Of a stretch of DNA of 9,959 nucleotides, positions 1-6,661 are shown in pieces. Location: NCBI GenBank assembly GCA_005878995.1, contig VBME01000113.1:1-9959 (forward strand), in the 5' to 3' direction. The DNA comes from Methanobacteriota archaeon (GTDB lineage Archaea > Thermoplasmatota > Thermoplasmata > RBG-16-68-12). Below the pieces are notes generated by a model. It did not search any database and had not been told where the DNA came from. It saw only the letters and a program-made list of their open reading frames with translations. The stretch's first letter is position 1, and the number at the start of each line of letters is the position of its first letter. Position numbers and translations under genes: made by a program.

Positions 1-1052
1 GGCTCCGCCATCGCGAGGAACAAGACATCGACGATGCGCTGCGACGTCTCCACGTTGCCCGCAGCAACCGCGGCAGGAGGCCGAGGACGGACGAGACTCC
101 CTTCTTCCGCGACCACCTGAACAGGGCGATAGGCGCCCGCATTGCGGGGTGCGGCCGGGTCCGTCAGGCACCGCACGACGTAGTACGTGGCGCTCAGAGT
201 CACCGCAAAGGGTGCGTTGAGGTTTCCGCGGACCTGCCGGTCCGTCCCGGAGAAGTCCACCGCGATGCCGGATCCCCCGACCGCGATCTCCGCGCGAATC
301 CGGATGAACTCCGGCTCTTCCGGTGACGCGCCCTCCAAGACGTCTTCCGCCGCCCATGTCCCACGAGGCAGGGAGGAGATCGCGGCACGCACCCGACGCT
401 CTGCATAATCAAGCAGTTCGTCGATCGACCCGCGAAGACGCGTCACCCCCATCCGTGCCGCGACCTCGGCGAGCCGACGGGCGCCGAGCTGGTTTGCCGC
501 GACCTGAGCGCGCAAGTCCCCGAGCCGCTCCGCGGGATTCAAGGTCTCCTCGCGAAACCGGTCGAGGACCACGGCCCGCTCCCGTCCACGGTCTAGGAGC
601 TTCTGCGGTTCGAGCACGAGACCTTCCTCGTCGAGCCGCGTCGCGTCCGCAGGCATCGAGCCGGGCGTTCGACCCCCGATGTCCGCGTGGTGCGCCCGGT
701 TCACCGCGAACCCGAGGAGGCCGTCACGAAAGAATACGGGCCGAATCAGGGTCACGTCCGGGAGGTGCGTGCCGCCTCGATACGGGTCGTTGAGGATGAT
801 CTGGTCGTCCTCACGGAGCGTCCCGGGGAAGTCCCGCAAAACCGCCTCGACCGCGAGCGGCATGGAGCCCAAGTGGACCGGGATATGCTCTGCCTGCGCA
901 ACCATCCGGCCCTCCGCGTCGAAGAGCGCGCAGCTCGCGTCCATCCGCTCCTTGATGTTCGGGGAGTACGACGTCCTCCGAAGCGCGACGCCCATCTCCT
1001 CCGGGATGAACGACAAGGCGGTCTGGAAGACTTCAAGTTCCGCGGGGTTCAC
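1..1052 (-). CDS. hyuB: HyuB-type hydantoinase B / oxoprolinase beta subunit, partial (C-terminus outside window)
   Basis: This is the N-terminal ~350 residues of a hydantoinase B/oxoprolinase subunit; the family is usually about 520-570 residues, so the C-terminal third lies left of the window. The reading frame is open to the window edge. The translation begins NPAELEVFQTALSFIPEEMG and contains family hallmarks: ALRRTSYSPNIKERMDASCA, the AQAEHIPVHLGSMP segment, NDPYRGGTHLPDVT and NRAHHADIGG. The start is a GTG that overlaps the hyuA stop (GTGA), preceded by an AGGTGG ribosome-binding sequence at 1062-1057 inside hyuA, so the two subunits are probably translationally coupled. Members pair with HyuA to open hydantoin-like or 5-oxoproline rings with ATP hydrolysis, or act as carboxylases on ketones. 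The substrate cannot be read from sequence. No signal peptide; presumably cytoplasmic. Confidence 0.93.
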   Translation of the reverse strand, partial: MNPAELEVFQTALSFIPEEMGVALRRTSYSPNIKERMDASCALFDAEGRMVAQAEHIPVHLGSMPLAVEAVLRDFPGTLREDDQIILNDPYRGGTHLPDVTLIRPVFFRDGLLGFAVNRAHHADIGGRTPGSMPADATRLDEEGLVLEPQKLLDRGRERAVVLDRFREETLNPAERLGDLRAQVAANQLGARRLAEVAARMGVTRLRGSIDELLDYAERRVRAAISSLPRGTWAAEDVLEGASPEEPEFIRIRAEIAVGGSGIAVDFSGTDRQVRGNLNAPFAVTLSATYYVVRCLTDPAAPRNAGAYRPVQVVAEEGSLVRPRPPAAVAAGNVETSQRIVDVLFLAMAE

Positions 1053-2980
1053 GCACCCACCTGAATCTCGAGCGTGCCACGCGATCCGATTCGGAATCGA
1101 GCATCGGGAGGGACCACGGTGGTCGCACCGTCCTCGGCGACAATCGCAGGCCCCTCCGCCTGAAAGCCCGGTTTCAACGAGGTTCGTTCGAACACAGACG
1201 CGATCGTCCAGCCGTCCTCAAACAGGACTTGACGGGTCGAGACGCGCGGTGCCGAGGCCGCGGACACAGCGGGAACCGCGACGGTCCGCGGGATCCGGCC
1301 GATCAGTCGGATCGTGACGAGCTCGATGAGCTCCTTCGTCGCGGCGTATCCGAACCGTCGCCGGTGCTCCCCCCGGAAGGCGGCGCCGAGGTTGCCGCGA
1401 AGCGGGACGTTGATCTCGTAGCTCTGCCCATGGTATCGGAGGTCCGCGCTCCCCGTGAGCACGGCCTTCCGGGTATCTAATCCGTGTTGTCGGAAAACGG
1501 CCCGAGCCCGCGATTCGAACGATCGGATCGTGCGCTCGATGATGGCCTTTGCTCGTTCAATCGGGCGCACGACGGTCTGACTATATTCTAGCTGTATCGG
1601 TGAAATCAGGATCCCGTAGGCCGAGAACGCCCCCGGCAAGAACGGAACGTGGACACGCGGAATCCCGAGGTCCCTTGCGAGCGCCCATGCGTGCATCGGG
1701 CCGGCGCCTCCGAAGGCCAGGAGGGTAAACTCGCCCGGATCGAGCCCCCGACGGGCCAGAACGATTCGCATCGCTTTCGCCATGTTCGCGCGTACGACCC
1801 GCTGGACGCCCAAGGCCGTTTCATCGGCCGACAGTCCCATCGTCTCGCCGAGTCGGTCGATCCCTTTCGCCGCGAGATCTCGCTCGAGTGGAAGACGACC
1901 GCCGAGGAGACTCGGCCCCAACGCGCCCGCGAAGAGGTCCGCGTCCGTGACGGTGGGGAACGCCCCGCCTTTCCCGTACGCCATGGGACCGGGATCCGCC
2001 CCGGTACTCTGAGGACCGACGCGCAAGGCGCGACCCGTGTCGAGCCACGCGAGGCTCCCGCCACCCGCCCCGACCGATTCGATGTCCAGGATCGGGAGGG
2101 CGATCGGGAACGTGTCAATCAACGCCTCCGTGGTCCACGATGCCGCACCCCGCACAATCGTCGAGAAGTCCGCGCTCGTCCCGCCCATGTCGAACGTCAA
2201 CAGGTTCTGCGGGCCCGTCGTCCTCGCGAGCGCGACGGCCGCGGCGACACCGCCCGCGGGGCCGCTCACGACGATCTCGACGGGACGACGCAGGATGGCC
2301 TGATGGGGGACGACTCCCCCCGAGGACTTCATGACATAGAACCCGCCCTGGACCACACCTGCGAGGGACTCCAAGTAGCGCCGGACGAGCGGCTTGATGT
2401 ACGCATCGAGGGCGGTCGTCGAGGAGCGTTCGAACTCGCGGAATTCCGCGAGTACCTCGTGGCTCACCGACGTCGGGAGGTCACGAAAGGCGCGGGACAT
2501 CGCCCGCTCGTGCTCCGGATGGAGGAACGAGAAGAGCAGCGAGATTGCCACGGACTCCGCCCCCGAATCGCGGACGGCCCGCGCGACTCGCCCAATCTCC
2601 GTCTTCGAGGGGCGGACGCGCACCCGGCCATTGGCGTCCACGCGTTCCCGCAAACCAAAGCACCGCTCCCTGGGGACGGGTGCCGGAGGCCGTGTAATCC
2701 GAAGGTCGTACAGCGAGGGACGATCTTGTCTAGCGATGGTCAACAGATCTTCGAATCCTGCGGTCGTGATGAACGCGGTACGCGCACCTCTGCGTTCAAG
2801 AATCGCGTTCGTTGCCACGGTCGTCCCGTGGGACATGCCGGCGGCGCCGAGTTCCCGCATCCCGGCCATGACGGCGATGGATGGATTCTTCGAGGAAGGG
2901 AGTTTCGCGGAGACGACCGCGCGGCCCCGAAAGCCGACGAAATCGGTGAAGGTTCCGCCGACATCGACGCCGACGTCCAT
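1049..2980 (-). CDS. hyuA: HyuA-type hydantoinase A / oxoprolinase alpha subunit
   Basis: 643-residue ATP-dependent subunit of a hydantoinase/5-oxoprolinase/acetone-carboxylase family enzyme. The N-terminal Hydant_A_N domain begins with the phosphate-binding DVGGTFTDF (residues 6-14) and has the HGTTVATNAILER segment (51-63). The central domain carries DMGGTSAD (264-271), SVGAGGGS (302-309), GPQSTGADPGP (322-332) and TVTDADLF (343-350), then LAFGGAGPMHA (421-431). It is near full length, slightly short of the usual ~650-700. The ATG at 2980 is the first possible start after an in-frame stop, and that stop is the trpB2 stop codon itself (3025-3023); no clear Shine-Dalgarno sequence precedes it. 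It lies 42 bases downstream of trpB2 and overlaps hyuB by four bases, so an operon is likely. Which amide or ring substrate is used is not determinable; 5-oxoproline, N-methylhydantoin and carboxylase-type reactions are all open. Confidence 0.95.
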   Translation of the reverse strand: MDVGVDVGGTFTDFVGFRGRAVVSAKLPSSKNPSIAVMAGMRELGAAGMSHGTTVATNAILERRGARTAFITTAGFEDLLTIARQDRPSLYDLRITRPPAPVPRERCFGLRERVDANGRVRVRPSKTEIGRVARAVRDSGAESVAISLLFSFLHPEHERAMSRAFRDLPTSVSHEVLAEFREFERSSTTALDAYIKPLVRRYLESLAGVVQGGFYVMKSSGGVVPHQAILRRPVEIVVSGPAGGVAAAVALARTTGPQNLLTFDMGGTSADFSTIVRGAASWTTEALIDTFPIALPILDIESVGAGGGSLAWLDTGRALRVGPQSTGADPGPMAYGKGGAFPTVTDADLFAGALGPSLLGGRLPLERDLAAKGIDRLGETMGLSADETALGVQRVVRANMAKAMRIVLARRGLDPGEFTLLAFGGAGPMHAWALARDLGIPRVHVPFLPGAFSAYGILISPIQLEYSQTVVRPIERAKAIIERTIRSFESRARAVFRQHGLDTRKAVLTGSADLRYHGQSYEINVPLRGNLGAAFRGEHRRRFGYAATKELIELVTIRLIGRIPRTVAVPAVSAASAPRVSTRQVLFEDGWTIASVFERTSLKPGFQAEGPAIVAEDGATTVVPPDARFRIGSRGTLEIQVGA

Positions 2981-3022
2981 GCCGGCGGAATGGCCCGACG
3001 ACTCAAGTCCTTTGTCGCGAAC

Positions 3023-4369
3023 TCACGCGTGTCCGTCGTTACTCAGGGTGCCCTCCATGAACTGCCGGTATCCTTCGAGGTCCAACAGCCCGTGGCCGCT
3101 GTAGTTGAACGCGATCACCGTCTCCTCGTTCCGCTTTTTCGCTTCGAGTGCAAGGTCGATCGCGCCGCGGATCGCGTGGCACGTCTCCGGTGCGGGGACG
3201 AGGCCTTCCGTCTTCGCAAAGATTTCGCCCGCCTGGAACGTGCTCACCTGGTTCGCTGCCCGCGGCTCGACGAGTCCGTTGTCGAGCAGGACGCTCAGCG
3301 TCGCGGCGGTCCCATGGTACCGCAGCCCGCCGGCGTGGATCCGCGGAGGCACGAAGGCGTGGCCCAGGGTGTGCATCTTCACAAGCGGCGTCATCTCGCC
3401 GGTGTCGCCGAAGTCGTACTCGTACTTGCCCTGGGTCATCGATGGCACCGATTCCGGCTCGACCGCGATGAAGCGCGTCTCGGACCGGCCATGTATCCGA
3501 TCGCCGATCGTCGGATACGTGAAGCCCGCGAAGTTCGAGCCTCCCCCGACGCTGCCCACCATGTAGTCCGGGGTCACGTCGGCGAGCTCGAACTGCTTCT
3601 GCGCCTCGAGTCCGATGATCGTCTGGTGCATGAGGACATGGTTCAGCACGCTGCCCAGGGAGTACTTCGTGTTCTTCCCGGTCACCGCGGACTCGATCGC
3701 CTCCGAAATCGCGATGCCGAGGGACCCGGGATGATTCGGGTCGGCGGAGAGGAACTTCTTCCCGACGTTCGTCCGGTCACTCGGGCTCGGAATGACCTCG
3801 GCCCCGAAGAGCTGCATCAGATATTTCCGATACGGCTTCTGGTCGTACGAAACGCGGACCATGAAGACCTTCGACTTCAGGCCGAAGTAGTTTGTCGCGA
3901 GGGCCAGCGCGGATCCCCACTGACCGGCCCCCGTCTCCGTCGCGAGGGCTTCGACGCCCTCTTTCCGGGCGTAATACGCCTGCGCCATCGCGGTGTTCGG
4001 CTTGTGCGACCCGACCGGCGAGAGGTCTTCCCGCTTGTAGTAGATCTGCGCCGGCGTTTTGAGGAACGCCTCGAGCCGCTTCGCGCGGTAGAGGGGCGTT
4101 GGTCGCCCCAGACGAAGGTACGCTTCCCGGACCTCATCCGGGATCGGCTCGGACCGGTTCGGGCTCATCTCCTGTCGGATGAGCTCCTTCGGAAAGAGCG
4201 CCTCGAACGCTTCGGGCGGAACCGGCTCCTTCGTCCCCGGGTGGAGGTACGGCGGAAACGGTGCGGGGAGGTCCAGGAGGATGTTGTACCAGGCCCGCGG
4301 CAGGTCGTCCATGTCGAGGAGGATCTTCACGTCGTTCGCACCCGCCGGTTCCGTTCGCACGGCTTGCAT
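3023..4369 (-). CDS. trpB2: TrpB2-type tryptophan synthase beta-like protein (PLP-dependent)
   Basis: PLP enzyme of the fold-type II tryptophan synthase beta family, TrpB2 branch. Members of this branch condense indole with serine or phosphoserine and often work without TrpA. The N-terminal block [21 protein letters not shown] and the long insertion with [10 protein letters not shown] are TrpB2 signatures. Numbering from the ATG at 4369: PLP Schiff-base Lys123 in GSHKPNTA, catalytic Glu145 in ETGAGQWG, phosphate-binding GGGSN at 275-279. Length is 448 residues, normal for TrpB2 and longer than TrpB1 (~400). The frame extends upstream to a GTG (4378) and a TTG (4390), but the TATA box centred near 4410 places the transcript start near 4384. 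I therefore prefer the ATG at 4369, with GTG 4378 second. No trpA or other trp gene is adjacent; it leads a probable trpB2-hyuA-hyuB unit. Confidence 0.95.
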   Translation of the reverse strand: MQAVRTEPAGANDVKILLDMDDLPRAWYNILLDLPAPFPPYLHPGTKEPVPPEAFEALFPKELIRQEMSPNRSEPIPDEVREAYLRLGRPTPLYRAKRLEAFLKTPAQIYYKREDLSPVGSHKPNTAMAQAYYARKEGVEALATETGAGQWGSALALATNYFGLKSKVFMVRVSYDQKPYRKYLMQLFGAEVIPSPSDRTNVGKKFLSADPNHPGSLGIAISEAIESAVTGKNTKYSLGSVLNHVLMHQTIIGLEAQKQFELADVTPDYMVGSVGGGSNFAGFTYPTIGDRIHGRSETRFIAVEPESVPSMTQGKYEYDFGDTGEMTPLVKMHTLGHAFVPPRIHAGGLRYHGTAATLSVLLDNGLVEPRAANQVSTFQAGEIFAKTEGLVPAPETCHAIRGAIDLALEAKKRNEETVIAFNYSGHGLLDLEGYRQFMEGTLSNDGHA

Positions 4370-4405
4370 CGGGACCACCGTTTCCGACAAGGGGATTCTT
4401 TGGAC

Positions 4406-4414
4406 AATATATAA
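4406..4414 (-). promoter_or_regulatory. TATA box of trpB2, usable in both directions
   Basis: Read on the minus strand this is TTATATATT, close to the archaeal TATA consensus, in an AT-rich island of a GC-rich window. A start site about 26 bases downstream falls near 4384, giving trpB2 a very short leader. The core is nearly symmetric and reads AATATATAA on the plus strand, so it may also drive the divergent ACT-domain gene with a start near 4437. A clear BRE is not obvious on either side. The position decides against the TTG start of trpB2 at 4390 and the ATG of the divergent gene at 4430. Confidence 0.7.
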
Positions 4415-4501
4415 CGATTCTGTTCTTTGATGTCCACTTCACTGCTTTGTGTGACGAAAACATTAACCGTCATGGGACCACTCCGTACATTGGGCCAGAG
4501 G

Positions 4502-5002
4502 ATGTGGGCGCGGTTCCGTCAATACTTCAAAGGATTCCCAGCACAGGAAAAAGTCGCACAGCTCATGGTCACGTACGGTCTGCGGGTGCATGAAGGGAGT
4601 GTCTACGCGGGGGAGATCAAGCTCTCCGACACTGCGATGGCCCGCGCCGCGGGCGTCGATCGAAGGGTCGTCACCGCGACCGTCGACACGGTCGACAAGA
4701 ACGGCGAGTTGCGAGCCTTCTTCGATCGGCTCCGGCCCGTCTGCCACCTGCGAGAGGTTGCGCCGCTGATGAATTGGGGGGCGATCGAGATCGTCCCGAC
4801 GAATGCCTCGAAGCCCGGCATTCTTGCGGGGGTCGCGGCGATTATCGCGCAGGCGGGCATCTCGATTCGCCAAGCGATTATGGATGACCCGGAGATCGTG
4901 GACGACCCGCATGGCTTCATCGTCACAGAAGCACCGGTGCCGGAGCGGCTCCTTCCGCAAATCAAGCAAGTCGACGGCGTGAAATCGGTCGTCCTGCACT
5001 AG
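4502..5002 (+). CDS. ACT-domain regulator of amino acid metabolism (COG2150-like)
   Basis: Predicted cytoplasmic amino-acid-sensing regulator of about 166 residues. The N-terminal half (MWARFRQYFKGFPAQEKVAQ, then GLRVHEGSVYAGEIKLSDTAMARAAGVDRRVVTATVDTV) looks like a winged-helix/HTH-type segment. The C-terminal half from about GAIEIVPTNASKPGILAGVA onward is an ACT fold, the small ligand-binding module of amino acid enzymes and regulators. Architecture and length match archaeal proteins annotated as predicted regulators of amino acid metabolism. I chose the ATG at 4502 because homologues begin with MW and codon use upstream is not coding-like. Alternatives are ATG 4472 and ATG 4430; the latter probably lies before the transcript start. 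It is transcribed divergently from trpB2 across ~130 bases, which suggests (inference) that it senses an amino acid linked to that gene. The ligand is unknown. Confidence 0.85.
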   Translation: MWARFRQYFKGFPAQEKVAQLMVTYGLRVHEGSVYAGEIKLSDTAMARAAGVDRRVVTATVDTVDKNGELRAFFDRLRPVCHLREVAPLMNWGAIEIVPTNASKPGILAGVAAIIAQAGISIRQAIMDDPEIVDDPHGFIVTEAPVPERLLPQIKQVDGVKSVVLH

Positions 5003-5086
5003 CGCCGACGGACGTTACCGACTCGGTGAACAGCTCGGGCTTCACGGGCCGACACCCTTTTCTCCGCGGGAACCGTGGCGGTAACC

Positions 5087-5710
5087 ATGGGATGGCGCGG
5101 TCTCTTGCGGGTCGTCGACTTCCAGGCGCTCCTCACTTCGCAATCGCTCGTCGCATCGGCCCTCGACAAGGCACAGCATGCCGGCGGCACGAAATCCCCG
5201 GAGGCGAAAGCGCTCCGCGAGGGGTACCACCTCCTGGCAAAGGTGTTGTGGACTCGGCGTGCGTCGATTCAACGGATCCACGACCTCGCCTGGCTCGATC
5301 ACACGGTCGTATCGGCGGGCGCGCGGCTCGGGCGGGTCTGGGAAGACGAAGATGGGGTCCACGCAATCCATGCCGCGGAGGACGCCCTCCCGCCTGAGGT
5401 CGCTCCCGAGCTCTTCCCACAGGAGGGGGCTACGTGGCTCGAGGTCCCGGTACAAGCATTCGCCGGCATCAGCCCGATCGTCAAGCTCGAGCGGGGGGTC
5501 TCCGGTCCCTACCGCGTCGGAATCGTTCCCGAGTCGAGACTCCGGACCTGGTATGAAGCCGCCGGCACCGCGAAGTTCTCCGCACCACCCGGAGCGACGA
5601 GCGTCCTTGGAGAGATCGAGGCGCTCGCGGCGGCGGCACGGCGAGCCGGAGGCCCGAGCGTCTCGCTCGTGTTCGCGGCCTCGTCAGTCGAGGATTTTCC
5701 GGCCGAATAG
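5087..5710 (+). CDS. hypothetical protein, unrecognised family
   Basis: A 207-residue protein that I cannot place in a known family. It is predicted soluble: no signal peptide or membrane segment. The N-terminal ~70 residues look helical (VVDFQALLTSQSLVASALDK, then AKALREGYHLLAKVLWTRRASIQRIHDLAW). The middle is rich in acidic residues and tryptophan (RLGRVWEDEDGVHAIHAAED). The C-terminal part alternates short strands and helices, ending SLVFAASSVEDFPAE. No cysteines and no obvious catalytic motif. Codon use matches neighbouring genes, with strong G/C in third positions, so it is probably real. The ATG at 5087 is preferred; an in-frame GTG at 5075 would add four residues, and neither has a clear ribosome-binding site. 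It follows the ACT gene after ~84 bases on the same strand. Its last 27 bases overlap the convergent CoA-binding gene. Confidence 0.65.
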   Translation: MGWRGLLRVVDFQALLTSQSLVASALDKAQHAGGTKSPEAKALREGYHLLAKVLWTRRASIQRIHDLAWLDHTVVSAGARLGRVWEDEDGVHAIHAAEDALPPEVAPELFPQEGATWLEVPVQAFAGISPIVKLERGVSGPYRVGIVPESRLRTWYEAAGTAKFSAPPGATSVLGEIEALAAAARRAGGPSVSLVFAASSVEDFPAE

Positions 5711-6103
5711 GCGCGCGTGGTCGCGCATCATGCAGTGGTCCTGGACCACGATCTTTCCCGCGGCCCGCGCCTTCTTCGCGGCGTCTTCGTTCCGGATCCC
5801 CAGCTGCATCCAAATCACCCTTGCGGGACCGGGGATGGCCTGCTCGACAATCGGCGGCACATCCGCCGAGGGGCGAAAGATGTCGACCGTGTCGTACGGA
5901 ATTGGGACAGCGTCGAGCGACGGAAACGCTTTCTCTCCGAGAATTTCGGTTGCGGTGGGGTTTACGGGGATGATCCGATACCCGTTCATTTGCATGTACT
6001 TCGGGACGCGGTGCGCGTCCTTCGCGGGATCTTTCGAGCAACCGACGACCGCGATCGTCTTGATGCCCGCAAGGATGTCCCGAATCGCTGTGTCGTCGAC
6101 CAT
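5684..6103 (-). CDS. CoA-binding domain protein (YccU/COG1832-like)
   Basis: A 139-residue single-domain Rossmann protein of the CoA_binding family, the stand-alone relatives of the succinyl-CoA synthetase alpha-chain nucleotide/CoA domain. Visible features are KTIAVVGCSKDPAKDAHRVP (residues 15-34, the dinucleotide/CoA-binding turn), GYRIIPVNPT (41-50), ARVIWMQLGIRNEDAAKKA (94-112), and the end motif VQDHCMMRDHARL (120-132) with the family's conserved cysteine at 124. Length is typical. The ATG at 6103 is chosen because it gives the normal N-terminus; in-frame sequence further upstream does not resemble the family and runs into the Nudix gene. It sits 35 bases downstream of that Nudix gene, so the two may share a transcript. 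Its exact function is not established for the family; CoA or acyl-CoA binding is an inference from the fold. Confidence 0.9.
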   Translation of the reverse strand: MVDDTAIRDILAGIKTIAVVGCSKDPAKDAHRVPKYMQMNGYRIIPVNPTATEILGEKAFPSLDAVPIPYDTVDIFRPSADVPPIVEQAIPGPARVIWMQLGIRNEDAAKKARAAGKIVVQDHCMMRDHARLFGRKILD

Positions 6104-6138
6104 GGCGAACGCCCAGGATTTGCAGGCGTACCTCTCAG

Positions 6139-6570
6139 TTAAGGTTTCGTCGGCAGGACCTGGTGGATCGCGGCCTTGATCGATGGTGCGACATCGAGCG
6201 AGTCGACTTGCTCCGGCGCGAACCAACGAATTTCGGAATGCTCTTCGTTCGCGATGCGCGGCTCACCGGCCCACCGGGTGACGAAGAACAGGTAGTGACG
6301 AAACAAATCCTTCGACGTCGGGTCGATGTCCTCGTATATCCCAAGGAACCTCGGACCGGAGACTTTGATCCCGAGCTCTTCCTCCAGTTCCCGCGTCAGC
6401 GCCGTGGCGGGCTCTTCGCAGGGAACGAGGTGGCCACCGAACGCATCCCACATCCCGGCGAACCGAACCGTACTCGTTCGTTTTCCCAGGAGGACGCGGC
6501 CGCCTCGAGCGATCAGGCCCGTCGCGGTGATGTGGATCACGCGTGACCAACGCGCTCCGTAAATATCCAT
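6139..6570 (-). CDS. Nudix hydrolase
   Basis: A 143-residue Nudix-fold pyrophosphohydrolase. The full Nudix box is present: Gly46, five residues, Glu52, seven residues, then RELEEELGI (60-68), which supplies the metal-binding glutamates. It is preceded by the strand VIHITATGLIARGGRVLLGKR (11-31) and the FAGMWDAFGGH lead-in. The substrate class (nucleoside di/triphosphate, ADP-ribose, NADH or other X-linked diphosphate) cannot be told from the box alone. The ATG at 6570 is chosen because the protein then has the usual length; the frame stays open far upstream (to 6933) only as a shadow of the divergent nuclease gene. It is divergent from the RecJ-like gene, with starts about 91 bases apart, and is followed 35 bases later by the CoA-binding gene on the same strand. 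Cytoplasmic, no signal peptide. Confidence 0.93.
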   Translation of the reverse strand: MDIYGARWSRVIHITATGLIARGGRVLLGKRTSTVRFAGMWDAFGGHLVPCEEPATALTRELEEELGIKVSGPRFLGIYEDIDPTSKDLFRHYLFFVTRWAGEPRIANEEHSEIRWFAPEQVDSLDVAPSIKAAIHQVLPTKP

Positions 6571-6661
6571 CCTTCGCGGGACCAAGGGCGGAGGAAACAA
6601 GTCGGCGGTGCCGCCGTCCCCTCCCAAAGATTCATGGGACCGACATCCGCTCGGTGGGTGC

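Noticed and set aside
1649..4414. A 921-codon open frame on the plus strand antisense to hyuA and trpB2
   Set aside because: Arginine/proline/histidine-rich translation with no family features. It exists because third positions of the real minus-strand genes are GC-rich, so stops are rare on the other strand.
6601..6615. CGGCGG-TG-CCGCCG inverted repeat between the divergent Nudix and RecJ-like genes
   Set aside because: A two-base loop cannot form a hairpin, and such GC palindromes arise by chance in this composition. It could be an operator half-site pair, but nothing supports that.
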